A stretch of 64,000 nt of DNA from Clostridium hydrogeniformans DSM 21757 (GTDB lineage Bacteria > Bacillota > Clostridia > Clostridiales > Clostridiaceae). The stretch spans positions 1 to 64,000 of the forward strand of contig NZ_JMLJ01000003.1 in NCBI RefSeq assembly GCF_000686705.1. Reading direction: 5' to 3'. A program made the translations under genes and the position numbers. The notes beneath the pieces were generated by a model that was not told where the DNA came from, ran no database searches, and worked only from the letters and a program-made list of their open reading frames with translations. This document shows positions 35,846 to 45,725 of this stretch, one piece after another; position 1 is the first letter of the stretch; the number at the start of each line of letters is the position of its first letter.

Positions 35846-37393
35846 TTAATCCATTGTAAAATGATCATGATTTAATAAAGATAAAATATCCTGTGGTTTT
35901 ATTTTTGAAAGTAAACTCATATGGTCTAAATATTTTAAAAGATTATCATTTAAATCATCCTTCATATGGGTTTTATTTATACTCCAAATTAAAGCCTCTA
36001 AATTATTACTATCTAATTTACAGTTAAATATAGATAGTAATTTTAAGTATAATAAATAATTGTATATATCTCTATATACTATATACTCATTATAGTCCTT
36101 ATTTTCTTCCATTATAAGCTCTATTATTTTACTTAATGCCTCATTAATTTTATCTATATTCTCCTCATATATAATGTCTATAGATTTTATTGTCTTAAAA
36201 CTAACAGCTATTATTCTCATAACATCATTTTTTATAATAGATATTTCTTCTTCTTTAAATCTACTACCCATCTTTAAAAATTCAGGATTTTTTATAAATC
36301 TCTCTCTTAAAAATTCTATAAATTTTTCTAAAGCCTTAGAATTATCTCCTTTTTCCACTATAAATAATATTCTAAAAAATAGATTCCATAAAAATTCTTT
36401 ATTTATAGATTCTAAAAATAATTCTCCCACCATATTAGAAAACTCATCATTGAACTCAACTCTTCTTTCAAATTCTATTATTGAGTTAAAATCTATATAC
36501 TCTTTGTTTATTTCATTTAATCTTGAAAAAGCTTTTACTAAGGTATCCCCATACTCATCCATTTTCTCTATATTATTACCTCTAAAAATATAACTCATTA
36601 TAGTATCGCAGGGTCTTTTAAAATCTATGTCTACCCCTATACTACTTTTCATTCTTGTGGAGAACATGTCATATATAATTTTAGATAACAAGGATTCTGA
36701 TTGAGCTTTTCTTATAACTGGATTTGTGGTATTTGATTTATTAAATTGATTATATATTATAAGCAATTGATGATCTATCATAGATAGGTTATTCTTAATA
36801 GATCCCATTATATCCTTTAAAAAACCATCTCCTAGCATATAGTTATAGTTCTTATATATTATTTTATGCTCTATCTCTCCCCAAAATATATTAACAAGAG
36901 CCTTTATTTGAAGTTCAAAATTAATAACCTTATTATTCTTTTTATATTTTCCATCTATTTTATAAATTTTAAATCCATTCTTTTGCTTTTCTGGTTGCTT
37001 TCCATTTAAATCTAAACTTATACTTCTGTTATTTTTATTGTAATAAAATCCATCCTTATCTAATTCATTAAAATATCTAGTTAATATATTATATATTAAT
37101 GCTTCATCTTCTATAAATCTACACTCAATCCTTAAACCTATAAGGTCAGATAAGTTCTTAAAAAGTTCTATTGAATCTTTATATAAGTTATAATAGCTAT
37201 ATCTTAGTATTTTCTCCTTTAAGCTATTTGGGGTTTTAACCCTTGAGTTAATATTTATATATCCTTCACTATGCTCAAGAACCTGATCTTCAAAAAATTC
37301 TGATAGTTCCTTTGAAATCTCATATAAGCTTTCAAAATTATCCTCTAAGGTGTTTAAGGCTTCATCTATGAACCGAAACATCTCTAATGCCAT
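35846..37393 (-). CDS. RelA/SpoT-domain protein with altered active site
   Basis: The first 200 of 515 residues resemble a (p)ppGpp synthetase domain: RVKTPNSLKEK (51-61), DLIGLRIECRF (83-93), ELQIKA (160-165) and WGEIEH (171-176). The nucleotide-binding NGYxSxH loop reads NGFKIYKI (about 139-146), so the Ser and His are missing and synthesis may be lost or altered. The C-terminal 300 residues are helical and unrecognised. There is no hydrolase or TGS domain. The start has AGGAGG 6 nt upstream. It heads a likely operon with the phosphatase, DUF3867-like and thioesterase genes. Confidence 0.8.
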   Translation of the reverse strand: MALEMFRFIDEALNTLEDNFESLYEISKELSEFFEDQVLEHSEGYININSRVKTPNSLKEKILRYSYYNLYKDSIELFKNLSDLIGLRIECRFIEDEALIYNILTRYFNELDKDGFYYNKNNRSISLDLNGKQPEKQKNGFKIYKIDGKYKKNNKVINFELQIKALVNIFWGEIEHKIIYKNYNYMLGDGFLKDIMGSIKNNLSMIDHQLLIIYNQFNKSNTTNPVIRKAQSESLLSKIIYDMFSTRMKSSIGVDIDFKRPCDTIMSYIFRGNNIEKMDEYGDTLVKAFSRLNEINKEYIDFNSIIEFERRVEFNDEFSNMVGELFLESINKEFLWNLFFRILFIVEKGDNSKALEKFIEFLRERFIKNPEFLKMGSRFKEEEISIIKNDVMRIIAVSFKTIKSIDIIYEENIDKINEALSKIIELIMEENKDYNEYIVYRDIYNYLLYLKLLSIFNCKLDSNNLEALIWSINKTHMKDDLNDNLLKYLDHMSLLSKIKPQDILSLLNHDHFTMD

Positions 37394-37715
37394 GATATTC
37401 CTCCTAAATTTATATATTTATAGGATTACATACTATTACATTCAATATCTTTAGTTTATATAACTTTTATGTATTTATAAATAGCTTTTCTCTGTTTTCT
37501 TTATAAATTAACAGTAATTTATAAAATTATTTTATTTTTTTATATATTGGAGAGTTTTATATAATATTTTTTCTTTATATTCTTATATATACTTTTCTTA
37601 AATCTTCAATATTAAAATCTTTATCAATTACAATAACAAATTGAACTAATTTTTGTTTATTACTCAAACACTTTAATTTCTTTAAGCTTTATATATTTCA
37701 TATAAAATATTTCTA
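37394..37715. other. AT-rich intergenic region, no gene seen
   Basis: About 320 bases between the RelA-like gene start and the potD terminator. It probably holds the RelA-like operon promoter on the minus strand. No ORF with a ribosome site and no strong hairpin were found. Confidence 0.4.
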
Positions 37716-37758
37716 AAATAAAAGGATTAATACTAATATAAAATTAGCATTAATCCTT
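37716..37758 (-). terminator. Terminator of the potD-like gene
   Basis: AAGGATTAATACTAAT / ATTAGCATTAATCCTT (37722-37737, 37743-37758) pair over 16 positions with one mismatch. On the minus strand TTATTTTAG follows. Confidence 0.88.
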
Positions 37759-37789
37759 AAAAACTATCTTAAAGAAAAAATCTTTTTCT

Positions 37790-38833
37790 TTAGTTATTAA
37801 CCTTTACTTCCGTCCAAACCTCGTCATATAATTTAAGCTTATCACCTAGATCCTCATAGTTTTCACATTTATCTAATATTTCTTTTGGAAGATAAGCATT
37901 CCTATTATTTCTTATACTTTCTGGTTGAGATTTTTGAGCCTCTTTATGAGGTGTTGTATATCCAACTAAGGAAGCATTTCTTAAGGCTGAATCCTTCTCA
38001 CACATAAAGTTTATGAAAAGCTCTGCTTCTTTTTTATTCTTAGCTCCCTTTGGAATAGATAATGAATCTACCCAGAAGTTTGCTCCCTCCTTGGGAACTA
38101 CGTATTGGAGATTAGGATGCTCATCTTGAAGGTTTAATCCTTCTCCTGACCATATTACTGCTAAAGCTCCATCTCCAGCTATCATTCTATCTTTAACCTC
38201 ATCTTGTACATAAGCAAGTACTAATGGTTTTTGCTTAATAAGTTCTTCCTTTGCCTTCTTAAGCTCCTCTTCATTAGTTGTATTTAGTGAATATCCAAGC
38301 CTCTTTAAAGCCATTCCTATTGCATCTCTTTGGGCATCTAATATAAACATTTGCTTTTTATATTTTTCATTCCATAGTATATTCCAGCTATCCACTGGTT
38401 CCTTAATAATATCCTTATTATATAATATACCTATGGTTCCTGACATATAAGGCACAGAATATTTGTTTTCTGGATCAAAGGGTCTTCCAAGAAAAGATTC
38501 ATCTATTTCTTTAAAATTAGGAATATTATTAAAGTTTATTTCCTCTAATAAATTTTCCCTTACCATCTTTTGAACCATATAATCTGATGGGACTACTACA
38601 TCATAATTTGTTTTCCCTGATTTTACTGATAAGTACATATCCTCATTAGTATCATAGGTAGAATAAGTAATTTTTATATCATACTTATCTTCAAATTCTT
38701 TAATTAAGTCCTCATCTATGTTCTCTCCCCAGTTAAACACCTGCAAAGTTTGTTTTTTGTTACAAGCCATAAAACTAAATGTGAAAATTATAATAACACA
38801 TATAATACCTAATAGCTTAAAAGTTTTTTTCAT
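37790..38833 (-). CDS. potD: Spermidine/putrescine-binding lipoprotein PotD
   Basis: The 347-residue protein has a lipoprotein signal with the lipobox Cys in FSFMACNKK (about residue 24). The periplasmic-binding fold follows: LQVFNWGENIDEDLIKEFEDKY at the mature start, YDVVVPSDYMVQKMVRENLLE, and YMSGTIGILYNKDII. These match PotD, which binds polyamines for the PotABC transporter. No potA, potB or potC is in the window; the gene appears alone with its own terminator. A neighbouring YjeM-like permease lies upstream 130 nt away on the same strand. Confidence 0.9.
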   Translation of the reverse strand: MKKTFKLLGIICVIIIFTFSFMACNKKQTLQVFNWGENIDEDLIKEFEDKYDIKITYSTYDTNEDMYLSVKSGKTNYDVVVPSDYMVQKMVRENLLEEINFNNIPNFKEIDESFLGRPFDPENKYSVPYMSGTIGILYNKDIIKEPVDSWNILWNEKYKKQMFILDAQRDAIGMALKRLGYSLNTTNEEELKKAKEELIKQKPLVLAYVQDEVKDRMIAGDGALAVIWSGEGLNLQDEHPNLQYVVPKEGANFWVDSLSIPKGAKNKKEAELFINFMCEKDSALRNASLVGYTTPHKEAQKSQPESIRNNRNAYLPKEILDKCENYEDLGDKLKLYDEVWTEVKVNN

Positions 38834-38963
38834 TAATCTTTCTCCTTCCTCGCCTCATTATATAACATATATGAACTAGGTATTAATAATATAACATTTC
38901 ACTAATAATTTCAAGTTTTAATAACAAAAAATACTAAATAATAATTTCTATTGTTTATATAAT

Positions 38964-40484
38964 TTATGCTACATCCTTATTAGATTTATCTTTTCTTAAG
39001 CTTCTTTCATATCTACTATATATAATAATAGCAAGTAAACTAAATACCAATGGACCTCCTATCATCCAAAGAGTGGAAGATAAGTCTCCTCTCATAGCAG
39101 GTTCTATTATAGTAAATAAGTTAGCAAATCCAACAACTAAGGTAATAATTATTGAAGCTATTAAGGCTCCATTATAAGATTTATAAACCTCAAAAGGCTT
39201 TATTATATGCTTTTTCTTCTTAAAGGATGAAAAAGCTCCTGATAAGAACATATATGGTATGGTCATGGCTACATTTGTCATAAGTACTAATTTTGAAAAG
39301 AACTCTGATGCTCCTTCTCCCCCAAAAGATACAGCTAAAATCATCACTATAACTATTATCCCTTGAAGCTTCATAGCATTTACTGGCATCCCATTTTTAA
39401 TTTCTCCTATTTTAGATGGCCATATTTTTTTAGGAGTTCCTTCTATTAATTGTTTTAAAGGTGAATAAGCTAGTGTAAAGAAGGCTCCTGTTAAGGCAAG
39501 GAACATTGAAAATCCAACAAACCTAGCAACCCATGCTCCTAAATTTAATGAGGCTAATTCACTTAATCCAAGAGAATTTCCTATTTCAAATCCTAGGTTT
39601 CTCATCATTACATAGGCTACATTTCCCATATGAACATCATTACTTGATAACACATTATTCCAATTAATAAATATACCACAGAGGAATATACCTACTGCAT
39701 ATCCTATAGAGATTACTATTGCAGCTATGGTAAGACCTTTTGGAAAGGTAATCTCCGGTTTTTCTGTTTGGTCAACTAGTCCTCCTATAACTTCTATTCC
39801 TCCAAATCCAAATATTGCAAAAACTAAAAAGGATAACATAGCAATAGGTGACTGATAAGATGGATGAGGTGATTTCACTAAATCTAAAGCTCCTTCTATA
39901 GGCTGGGCTAGTTCTCCCTTATTAGCTATAAGAACTATTATTGCTCCTATAAGTAATACTACATTTAAAAGAGCTACAGCAGTACCACCTACAGATGTTA
40001 TCTTGGTTATTTTTTCAAGCCCCTTAGATGCAGTAAGCGTAACTACTATTATCCAAATCACTCCAAGAATTCCCAGAGTTTGAGTTGAATTTAATCCTAA
40101 TATACTCCAAGTTGAAGTATTATCTCTTCCAAATATGGTATTAGATAGTGGAATCCATATTGCAGATGCTATATTAACCATCCATATTATATAGGATGCG
40201 TACCACATAAAGGTCCCAATAAAAGCATACTTAGGTCCCACGGACTTATCCATCCATGAATATATCCCACCCTTTTCATTCTTAAAGGCAGCTCCATATT
40301 CCGCCATCATAAAGGCATAAGGTATAAAGAATGTTACTGCAGCTAATATAAACCACGGTATAGCTCCATATCCCATAAGATAAAATGATCTTGGCATGTT
40401 AGCAAATCCAAAAACCGATGTAAATATCATAAGAATTAAAGCTACCAAGTTTAATTTTTTAATTTTTTTCTCATTCTCGCTCAT
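38964..40484 (-). CDS. yjeM: YjeM-type APC-family amino acid permease
   Basis: The 506-residue protein has about twelve membrane helices. It closely follows E. coli YjeM, including LILMIFTSVFGFANMPRSFY near the start, GGIYSWMDKSVGP, FAIFGFGGIEVIGGLVDQTE and ALTGAFFTLAYSPLKQLIEGTP. The family resembles glutamate/GABA antiporters; the substrate of YjeM is not established. The start has AGGGGG upstream. The downstream potD gene may be read through, as no terminator lies between. Confidence 0.92.
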   Translation of the reverse strand: MSENEKKIKKLNLVALILMIFTSVFGFANMPRSFYLMGYGAIPWFILAAVTFFIPYAFMMAEYGAAFKNEKGGIYSWMDKSVGPKYAFIGTFMWYASYIIWMVNIASAIWIPLSNTIFGRDNTSTWSILGLNSTQTLGILGVIWIIVVTLTASKGLEKITKITSVGGTAVALLNVVLLIGAIIVLIANKGELAQPIEGALDLVKSPHPSYQSPIAMLSFLVFAIFGFGGIEVIGGLVDQTEKPEITFPKGLTIAAIVISIGYAVGIFLCGIFINWNNVLSSNDVHMGNVAYVMMRNLGFEIGNSLGLSELASLNLGAWVARFVGFSMFLALTGAFFTLAYSPLKQLIEGTPKKIWPSKIGEIKNGMPVNAMKLQGIIVIVMILAVSFGGEGASEFFSKLVLMTNVAMTIPYMFLSGAFSSFKKKKHIIKPFEVYKSYNGALIASIIITLVVGFANLFTIIEPAMRGDLSSTLWMIGGPLVFSLLAIIIYSRYERSLRKDKSNKDVA

Positions 40485-41122
40485 CTTTAGTTCCCCCTAA
40501 TTTAGATTGTGTCAATGTTAAAATCGCAACACATATTATTATACATAATGTGACATCTAAAGCAATTTATTTTTTAAAAAATAACATTTTTTTAAATTTT
40601 ATCTCTATTTTATCCACCTTTATTTAAATATTTATAAAAAATCTTGTAATTTCCTTGTTTTTTTTATTATAATTCCACATTAAAACAATTGCATTTTTAA
40701 AAATATATTAAACTTTTCTAATTTATTGTTTTTTTATTCTAATTTTTATGAAATAATATATATAACTGGTGTAGTTTCATAAAAAAACTATATTTTTAAC
40801 ATATATTCTTTTTATGATCCTTTCATATTATGCATCTTATATAATCCTCTTATCCCTATGTATATCTTAAATAAAAACTAATTTAATTTCTTATTCTAGT
40901 TACCTTATAATTTAAAATCACTAATTTTGACCATTTTAATAATTAACTAGTTCAAAAGGTTAATTTCTTCCCCCCCTAAGGTAAGATACGTAAAATAAAT
41001 TTAAAAATGCTTCTTATATTTAAATTAAACTCTTGAAAATAGCATAGGTTTATAAACTATACTTTATGGCTATATATAGGATATAAGTATTAAAATCCAT
41101 ATAATAGGTTAGGAGGTATTAA
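40485..41122. other. Long AT-rich divergent region, no gene seen
   Basis: Between the divergent yjeM and capA genes. It contains long A/T tracts and no ORF with a ribosome site until capA. A CCCCCCC run lies at about 40971-40977. Promoters of both genes must be here. TTGAAA at 41034 with TATACT at 41059 are 19 nt apart, a weak candidate for capA. Confidence 0.4.
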
Positions 41123-42367
41123 ATGAAAAAAGTATATATCGGTTTAATATGTTTCATTATAGCTTTATTTAGTTACTTACTAGTAAATAATAAATCCACA
41201 TCTAAAGACCTCTCAAGTAATATTAACCCTTCAAATATAAAGCTTGATGAAAATTATATAGATGTGAATCTTACTGCTGTAGGTGATATTCTAGTTCATG
41301 AAACCCAATTATTATCCCAATATAACGAAGTTACAAAATCCTATGATTTCACCTCTTATTTTAATGAGATAAAACCTTACATAAGTAACTCTGACTTTTC
41401 TATAGCAAATATTGAGACATCCCTTGGAGGAAAAGAAAAAACATATTCAGGTTATCCTTTATTCAATACCCCTGATGAAATACTCTATGCCTTAAAAAAA
41501 TCTGGTTTTAATATGGTAACTGCTGCTAATAATCATATATTAGATAGGGGAACTGATGGGTTAATTAGAAGTGCTAAAACTATAAAAAATCATAATTTAG
41601 ATCTTGTAGGTATTAAAGATACTGAAAATTCTAAAACTTATTTAATAAAAAATATAAAAGGAATAAATATTGGATTCTCAAACTTTGTTTTTGAAACTCC
41701 AATGAATAAAGGAAATAAAACTATAAACTCCATTGTTCTTGATAAAAATGCTGAAAAACTTATAGATACATTTGACCCTAGCAATATGGAAGAAACCCTA
41801 AATAAACTTAAAAAAAGAGTTAATACAATGAAAAAAGAAGGTGCTGAAGTTTTAGTCTTTTATATGCACTGGGGGGATGAATATAACTCTAAGCCTAATG
41901 CCTATCAAATCTCCATAGCTAAAGCCTTAAATGATTATGGGGTAGACGTTATAATAGGTAGTCATCCTCATGTAATACAACCTATGGAGTTTTTATATTC
42001 TAGTAAAACTTCAAAAGAAACTTTAGTAGCTTATTCTCTTGGGAATTTTATTTCCAATCAAAGATATGATATTGTGAAGAAAGAAGGCACAGAGGATGGA
42101 GTAATATTAAACTTTACCATAAGAAAATCCTTAGATGATAATTCCATTAAAATAAATAAGGTAGACTATATTCCTACCTGGGTAAATAAAACCCCTATAG
42201 GTGAAGAGAAATATAGTTATTCTATTATTCCATTACATGAAGAAATAAGTGAAATTACTTCTAAATATAATAAGGAAACCTTAGGTAAAATTAATGCTTC
42301 TCGTAGAAATACTGTTAATATAATGGAATCCTTTAATAGTAGATTTACTGTAGCACCTTTAAAGTAA
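41123..42367 (+). CDS. CapA-family membrane-anchored protein
   Basis: The 414-residue protein has one N-terminal membrane helix (about 3-21) and an outer domain of the CapA (poly-gamma-glutamate synthesis) family: LTAVGDILVHE (about 51-61), FSIANIETSLGG, MVTAANNHILDRGTDGL, VFYMHWGDEYNSKPN and VIIGSHPHVIQP. These motifs give a metallophosphoesterase-like fold. CapA takes part in polyglutamate export in Bacillus, but no capB or capC is here, so the role is open. The start has AGGAGG 7 nt upstream. It is monocistronic. Confidence 0.9.
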   Translation: MKKVYIGLICFIIALFSYLLVNNKSTSKDLSSNINPSNIKLDENYIDVNLTAVGDILVHETQLLSQYNEVTKSYDFTSYFNEIKPYISNSDFSIANIETSLGGKEKTYSGYPLFNTPDEILYALKKSGFNMVTAANNHILDRGTDGLIRSAKTIKNHNLDLVGIKDTENSKTYLIKNIKGINIGFSNFVFETPMNKGNKTINSIVLDKNAEKLIDTFDPSNMEETLNKLKKRVNTMKKEGAEVLVFYMHWGDEYNSKPNAYQISIAKALNDYGVDVIIGSHPHVIQPMEFLYSSKTSKETLVAYSLGNFISNQRYDIVKKEGTEDGVILNFTIRKSLDDNSIKINKVDYIPTWVNKTPIGEEKYSYSIIPLHEEISEITSKYNKETLGKINASRRNTVNIMESFNSRFTVAPLK

Positions 42368-42380
42368 ATTTATAAATCAT

Positions 42381-42422
42381 AAAAAGGCTTTATTACCCCT
42401 ATCTAAGTAATAAAGCCTTTTT
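42381..42422 (+). terminator. Terminator of the capA-like gene
   Basis: A perfect 16-bp stem AAAAAGGCTTTATTAC / GTAATAAAGCCTTTTT lies 13 nt after the stop codon. Confidence 0.93.
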
Positions 42423-42514
42423 TATTTTATTATTTTTATATATTTTCTATTTATAGGGATTTAAGTTTTAAATTTAATTTATACATCTGACTAAAGCATT
42501 ATAAATTAAGTTTA

Positions 42515-42561
42515 TTTTAATGAATAAGTTAATTCTTTATATTAAAACCCTATATATGATT
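42515..42561 (+). repeat. Degenerate intergenic repeat, block Y copy 2
   Basis: It shares TTTTAATGAATAAGTTAA and TTATATTAAA with 23169-23215. It lies in the gap between converging capA and metH genes. Confidence 0.6.
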
Positions 42562-42563
42562 TT

Positions 42564-42635
42564 GATCTCAGGACTTAACCTGTTCGGTGTTAACTCTTTT
42601 AAATGGTGCTGTTTAGCTATTGTATAAAATAAACT
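42564..42635 (+). repeat. Degenerate intergenic repeat, block X copy 2
   Basis: It shares an ordered set of matches with 23016-23086, ending in the identical TTTAGCTATTGTATAAAATA. Here X directly follows Y. Confidence 0.6.
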
Positions 42636-42670
42636 TCAACTTTTAAGCCCTATAATACTTTTAAGTAATT

Positions 42671-45049
42671 TTATTCCTCTGAAAAAACTTTATTTGCAAT
42701 ATTAACTGATTCTTTTGCATCCTTTGCATAAAAATCTGCTTTAATAAGCCTTGCGTAATCCTCATTAAGAACTGCTCCTCCTACCATAACTAAGGAGTCA
42801 AGCTTTTCCTCTCTTAATCTTTTAATAGTTTTTTCCATGCTTTTTACTGTAGTTGTCATTAATGCACTAAGCCCCACTAATTTTATCTTTTCTTCTCTTA
42901 CTTTATTTACAATATCTTCAGTAGCTACATTTTTTCCTAGGTCCACTATTTCAAACCCGTAATTTTCTAGTATCACCTTTACTATATTTTTTCCTATATC
43001 ATGAATATCCCCTTCCACTGTAGCTAAAAGTATCTTTCCTTTGCTTATAGAACTCCTATTATTTCTTACTAAGCTTTCCTTCACAGCCTCAAAGGCTCCC
43101 TTTACTGTTTCACTACATTGTATTAATTGAGGAAGAAATATTTTTCCACTTTGAAAATCATTTCCCACCTGATCTAAAGCAGGAATTAACTCTTCATTTA
43201 CAATAGAAAGTTCATCTTTAATCTTTAAAAGTTCTTTTGCCGCCCCATAAGATTTATCTTTTAAGCCCCTTTTTATTATTTCCTTTATATCCATATGTTT
43301 ATTTTCTTTATGATTATTTTCTTTAGATACCTCTACATTAGAGTATTTATTAATAAAACCTTCTCCACCCTTATCCTCATTATTTAATAACTTAAAAGCA
43401 TTTATTATATTTAACATTTCTTCATCTTTAGGATTTATTATAGGAAGATCTAACCCCCTAGTTAAAGCCATGGAAAGAAAAGTCTTATTTATAAGCCCTC
43501 TGTTTGGTAGTCCAAAAGATATATTTGAAACACCTAAGGTTGTTTTTACCCCTAAATTGTTCTTTACCATCTCTATAGCTTTTAAGGTTTCTATAACTTC
43601 TTCTTGATTAGTAGATGCTGTTAGGGTTAAACAATCTATTATTATGTTCTCTCTTCCTATTCCATAACTCTCTGCTACCCTTATTATTTTTTCTGCTATT
43701 CTATATCTATCCTCAGCTTTTTCTGGTATACCTTTTTTATCTAAGGTAAGCCCAACCACCATAGCCCCATACTTCTTTATTATAGGAAGGATTTCTAAAA
43801 GCTTACTATCTTCTCCATTAACAGAGTTCACAATAGCCTTTCCATTATATATTCTAAGAGCTTCTTCTATAACTTCTCCATCACTAGAATCTATTTGAAG
43901 AGGAGTATTTATAATAGCCTGTATCTCTTCTATTACTCTTTTCATCATAGCCTTCTCATCTATATCTGGAAGCCCCACATTTACATCTAATATATTGGAT
44001 CCTTTTTCTACTTGTTCTATAGCTTCTTTTAATATATAATCCATATCTTGATTTTTTAAAGCTTCCTTAAACAGCTTTTTTCCTGTGGGATTTATCCTCT
44101 CTCCCACAATATTAACCCCATTAATAAGTATAGTCTTTGAAGAACTACATAGTCCTACAATGTTTTTATTTATAACCTCACAAGGTTTCCTACCCTTTGT
44201 AAGTTTATAAAGTTCATTTATAAATTCATCTGTAGTGCCACAACATCCTCCTACTATATTAATCCCTTTAAGAATTAAGGCCTTCATAAATTCCCCAAAC
44301 TCTTCTTTTCCTATATCATATACAGTTCTTCCATCTCTAACTATAGGAAGCCCTGCATTAGGCTGAACAATAAGTGGAATTGAGGCATAGGAGGTAAGCT
44401 CTTCAATTAAGGGTAACATTTCCAATGGGCCTAAGGAACAATTTATTCCTAAAGCATCTACTCCTAAACCTTCCAATGTAATAACCATGGACAAAATATC
44501 AGTTCCTGAAAAGGTTCTTCCGTCCTTTTCAAAAGTCATGGTTACAAACACTGGAATATCTGAGTTTTCTTTAGCTGCAAGAACTGCTGCCTTAGCCTCT
44601 AATAAATCTGTCATAGTCTCTATAAGAATAATATCTACCCCATATTTTACTCCTATTTCAACTTGCTCTTTAAATATATCATAAGCTTCATAAAAGCTTA
44701 GAGTTCCCATAGGCTTTAAAAGTTGTCCTATTGGCCCTATGTCTAACGCTATATAGGACTCACTATTTCCCCTGGCCTCTTTTGCATTGTTAATGGCTGA
44801 GGAAATTATCTCTTCCCCTGAATACTCAGAATCCTTAAGCTTTATCTTATTAGCTCCAAAGGTGTTAGTTGTTATAACTTTTGCCCCTGCATTTATATAT
44901 CTTCTATGGATATCTATTATGGTTTTTGAAGATGTTATATTTAGCTCTTCTGGTAATTCACCAAGCTTTAAACCCATATCTTGAAGCATAGTACCCATAG
45001 CCCCATCAAAAACTAATATGTTCTTTCTTATATACTCTTTAACCTCCAC
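42671..45049 (-). CDS. metH: Cobalamin-dependent methionine synthase, short form
   Basis: The 792-residue enzyme transfers a methyl group from methyltetrahydrofolate to homocysteine. The homocysteine domain (1-285) has zinc Cys in GINCSLGP and GGCCGTTDEF. The pterin domain follows (about 305-560, INGVNIVGERINPTGKK). The B12 cap and binding domains close it (about 590-792), with GDIHDIGKNIV providing the cobalt His and VGLSALMTTTV and VGGAVL lining the corrin. The activation domain is absent and is supplied by the separate gene just upstream. GTG 45049 is the start, with GGGGG upstream, overlapping that gene by 11 nt. Confidence 0.95.
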   Translation of the reverse strand: MEVKEYIRKNILVFDGAMGTMLQDMGLKLGELPEELNITSSKTIIDIHRRYINAGAKVITTNTFGANKIKLKDSEYSGEEIISSAINNAKEARGNSESYIALDIGPIGQLLKPMGTLSFYEAYDIFKEQVEIGVKYGVDIILIETMTDLLEAKAAVLAAKENSDIPVFVTMTFEKDGRTFSGTDILSMVITLEGLGVDALGINCSLGPLEMLPLIEELTSYASIPLIVQPNAGLPIVRDGRTVYDIGKEEFGEFMKALILKGINIVGGCCGTTDEFINELYKLTKGRKPCEVINKNIVGLCSSSKTILINGVNIVGERINPTGKKLFKEALKNQDMDYILKEAIEQVEKGSNILDVNVGLPDIDEKAMMKRVIEEIQAIINTPLQIDSSDGEVIEEALRIYNGKAIVNSVNGEDSKLLEILPIIKKYGAMVVGLTLDKKGIPEKAEDRYRIAEKIIRVAESYGIGRENIIIDCLTLTASTNQEEVIETLKAIEMVKNNLGVKTTLGVSNISFGLPNRGLINKTFLSMALTRGLDLPIINPKDEEMLNIINAFKLLNNEDKGGEGFINKYSNVEVSKENNHKENKHMDIKEIIKRGLKDKSYGAAKELLKIKDELSIVNEELIPALDQVGNDFQSGKIFLPQLIQCSETVKGAFEAVKESLVRNNRSSISKGKILLATVEGDIHDIGKNIVKVILENYGFEIVDLGKNVATEDIVNKVREEKIKLVGLSALMTTTVKSMEKTIKRLREEKLDSLVMVGGAVLNEDYARLIKADFYAKDAKESVNIANKVFSEE

Positions 45050-45725
45050 AGGTTACCCCCACCTTCCTGAAACTACAGTCTTTCTTTCCTATACAACTTT
45101 CACATCCTCTTTCCCCTTTATCTATCTTAAAGTCTGAAACTCCTATAATAGCAGTTACAGATTTCCTTGGTATTAATAGGTTATGGCTAGATGCTGTAAG
45201 TCCAATAGCTCTTTCTCCATTTAATGCTCTTAAAAACTTCCCTTGAATATCTATGGTTAAATCACCATAACCTGGACTATATCTCCAGGTTATGGTGTTA
45301 TTTGATTTTTCCTCTTCTTCCTTTATAATACCTTCTAGATAATCGCAATACTCTTCAACTAAAGTTGTAGCACAAGCGTCTAAAATTAAGGCCCTAGTAA
45401 GGTCAAATTTTTCATAATAAGCTATTTTTTTATCCACATGAATTCCTAGGGTTACTGCCATTAAATAAACCTTACTACATTTACTTAAATGATTATATAT
45501 ACTCTTTCCCTTAAGAATTAAATTACTTTCTTCTAAAATAACTTGTCCATCATCCAGGGTAATAGAATATTTATTATATATTCCCTTTATCCTAGCCATA
45601 CTCTTAATTTCCTCAATTTCTTCATCTATGGTTTTATTTAACTCCTTAGAAAACTCCTGACCTCTATGTCCTAAATATCTTAGAACCTCTTGTTTATCTA
45701 TATTTAAGATAAAATTATTCATCAT
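45039..45725 (-). CDS. Separate methionine synthase activation-domain protein
   Basis: The roughly 228-residue product corresponds to the MetH activation domain, which binds SAM to re-methylate cob(II)alamin. It has LMAVTLGIHVDKKIAYYEKFD, DACATTLVEEYCDYL and the SAM-binding TWRYSPGYGDLTID. A Cys-rich tail CESCIGKKDCSFRKVGVTC may bind metal. The gene overlaps luxS at its start and metH at its end, indicating coupled translation. The start is uncertain: ATGs at 45734, 45725 and 45722 are all in frame and none is ideally spaced from GGTGAGG. The split arrangement explains the short MetH. Confidence 0.88.
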   Translation of the reverse strand: MMNNFILNIDKQEVLRYLGHRGQEFSKELNKTIDEEIEEIKSMARIKGIYNKYSITLDDGQVILEESNLILKGKSIYNHLSKCSKVYLMAVTLGIHVDKKIAYYEKFDLTRALILDACATTLVEEYCDYLEGIIKEEEEKSNNTITWRYSPGYGDLTIDIQGKFLRALNGERAIGLTASSHNLLIPRKSVTAIIGVSDFKIDKGERGCESCIGKKDCSFRKVGVTCGG

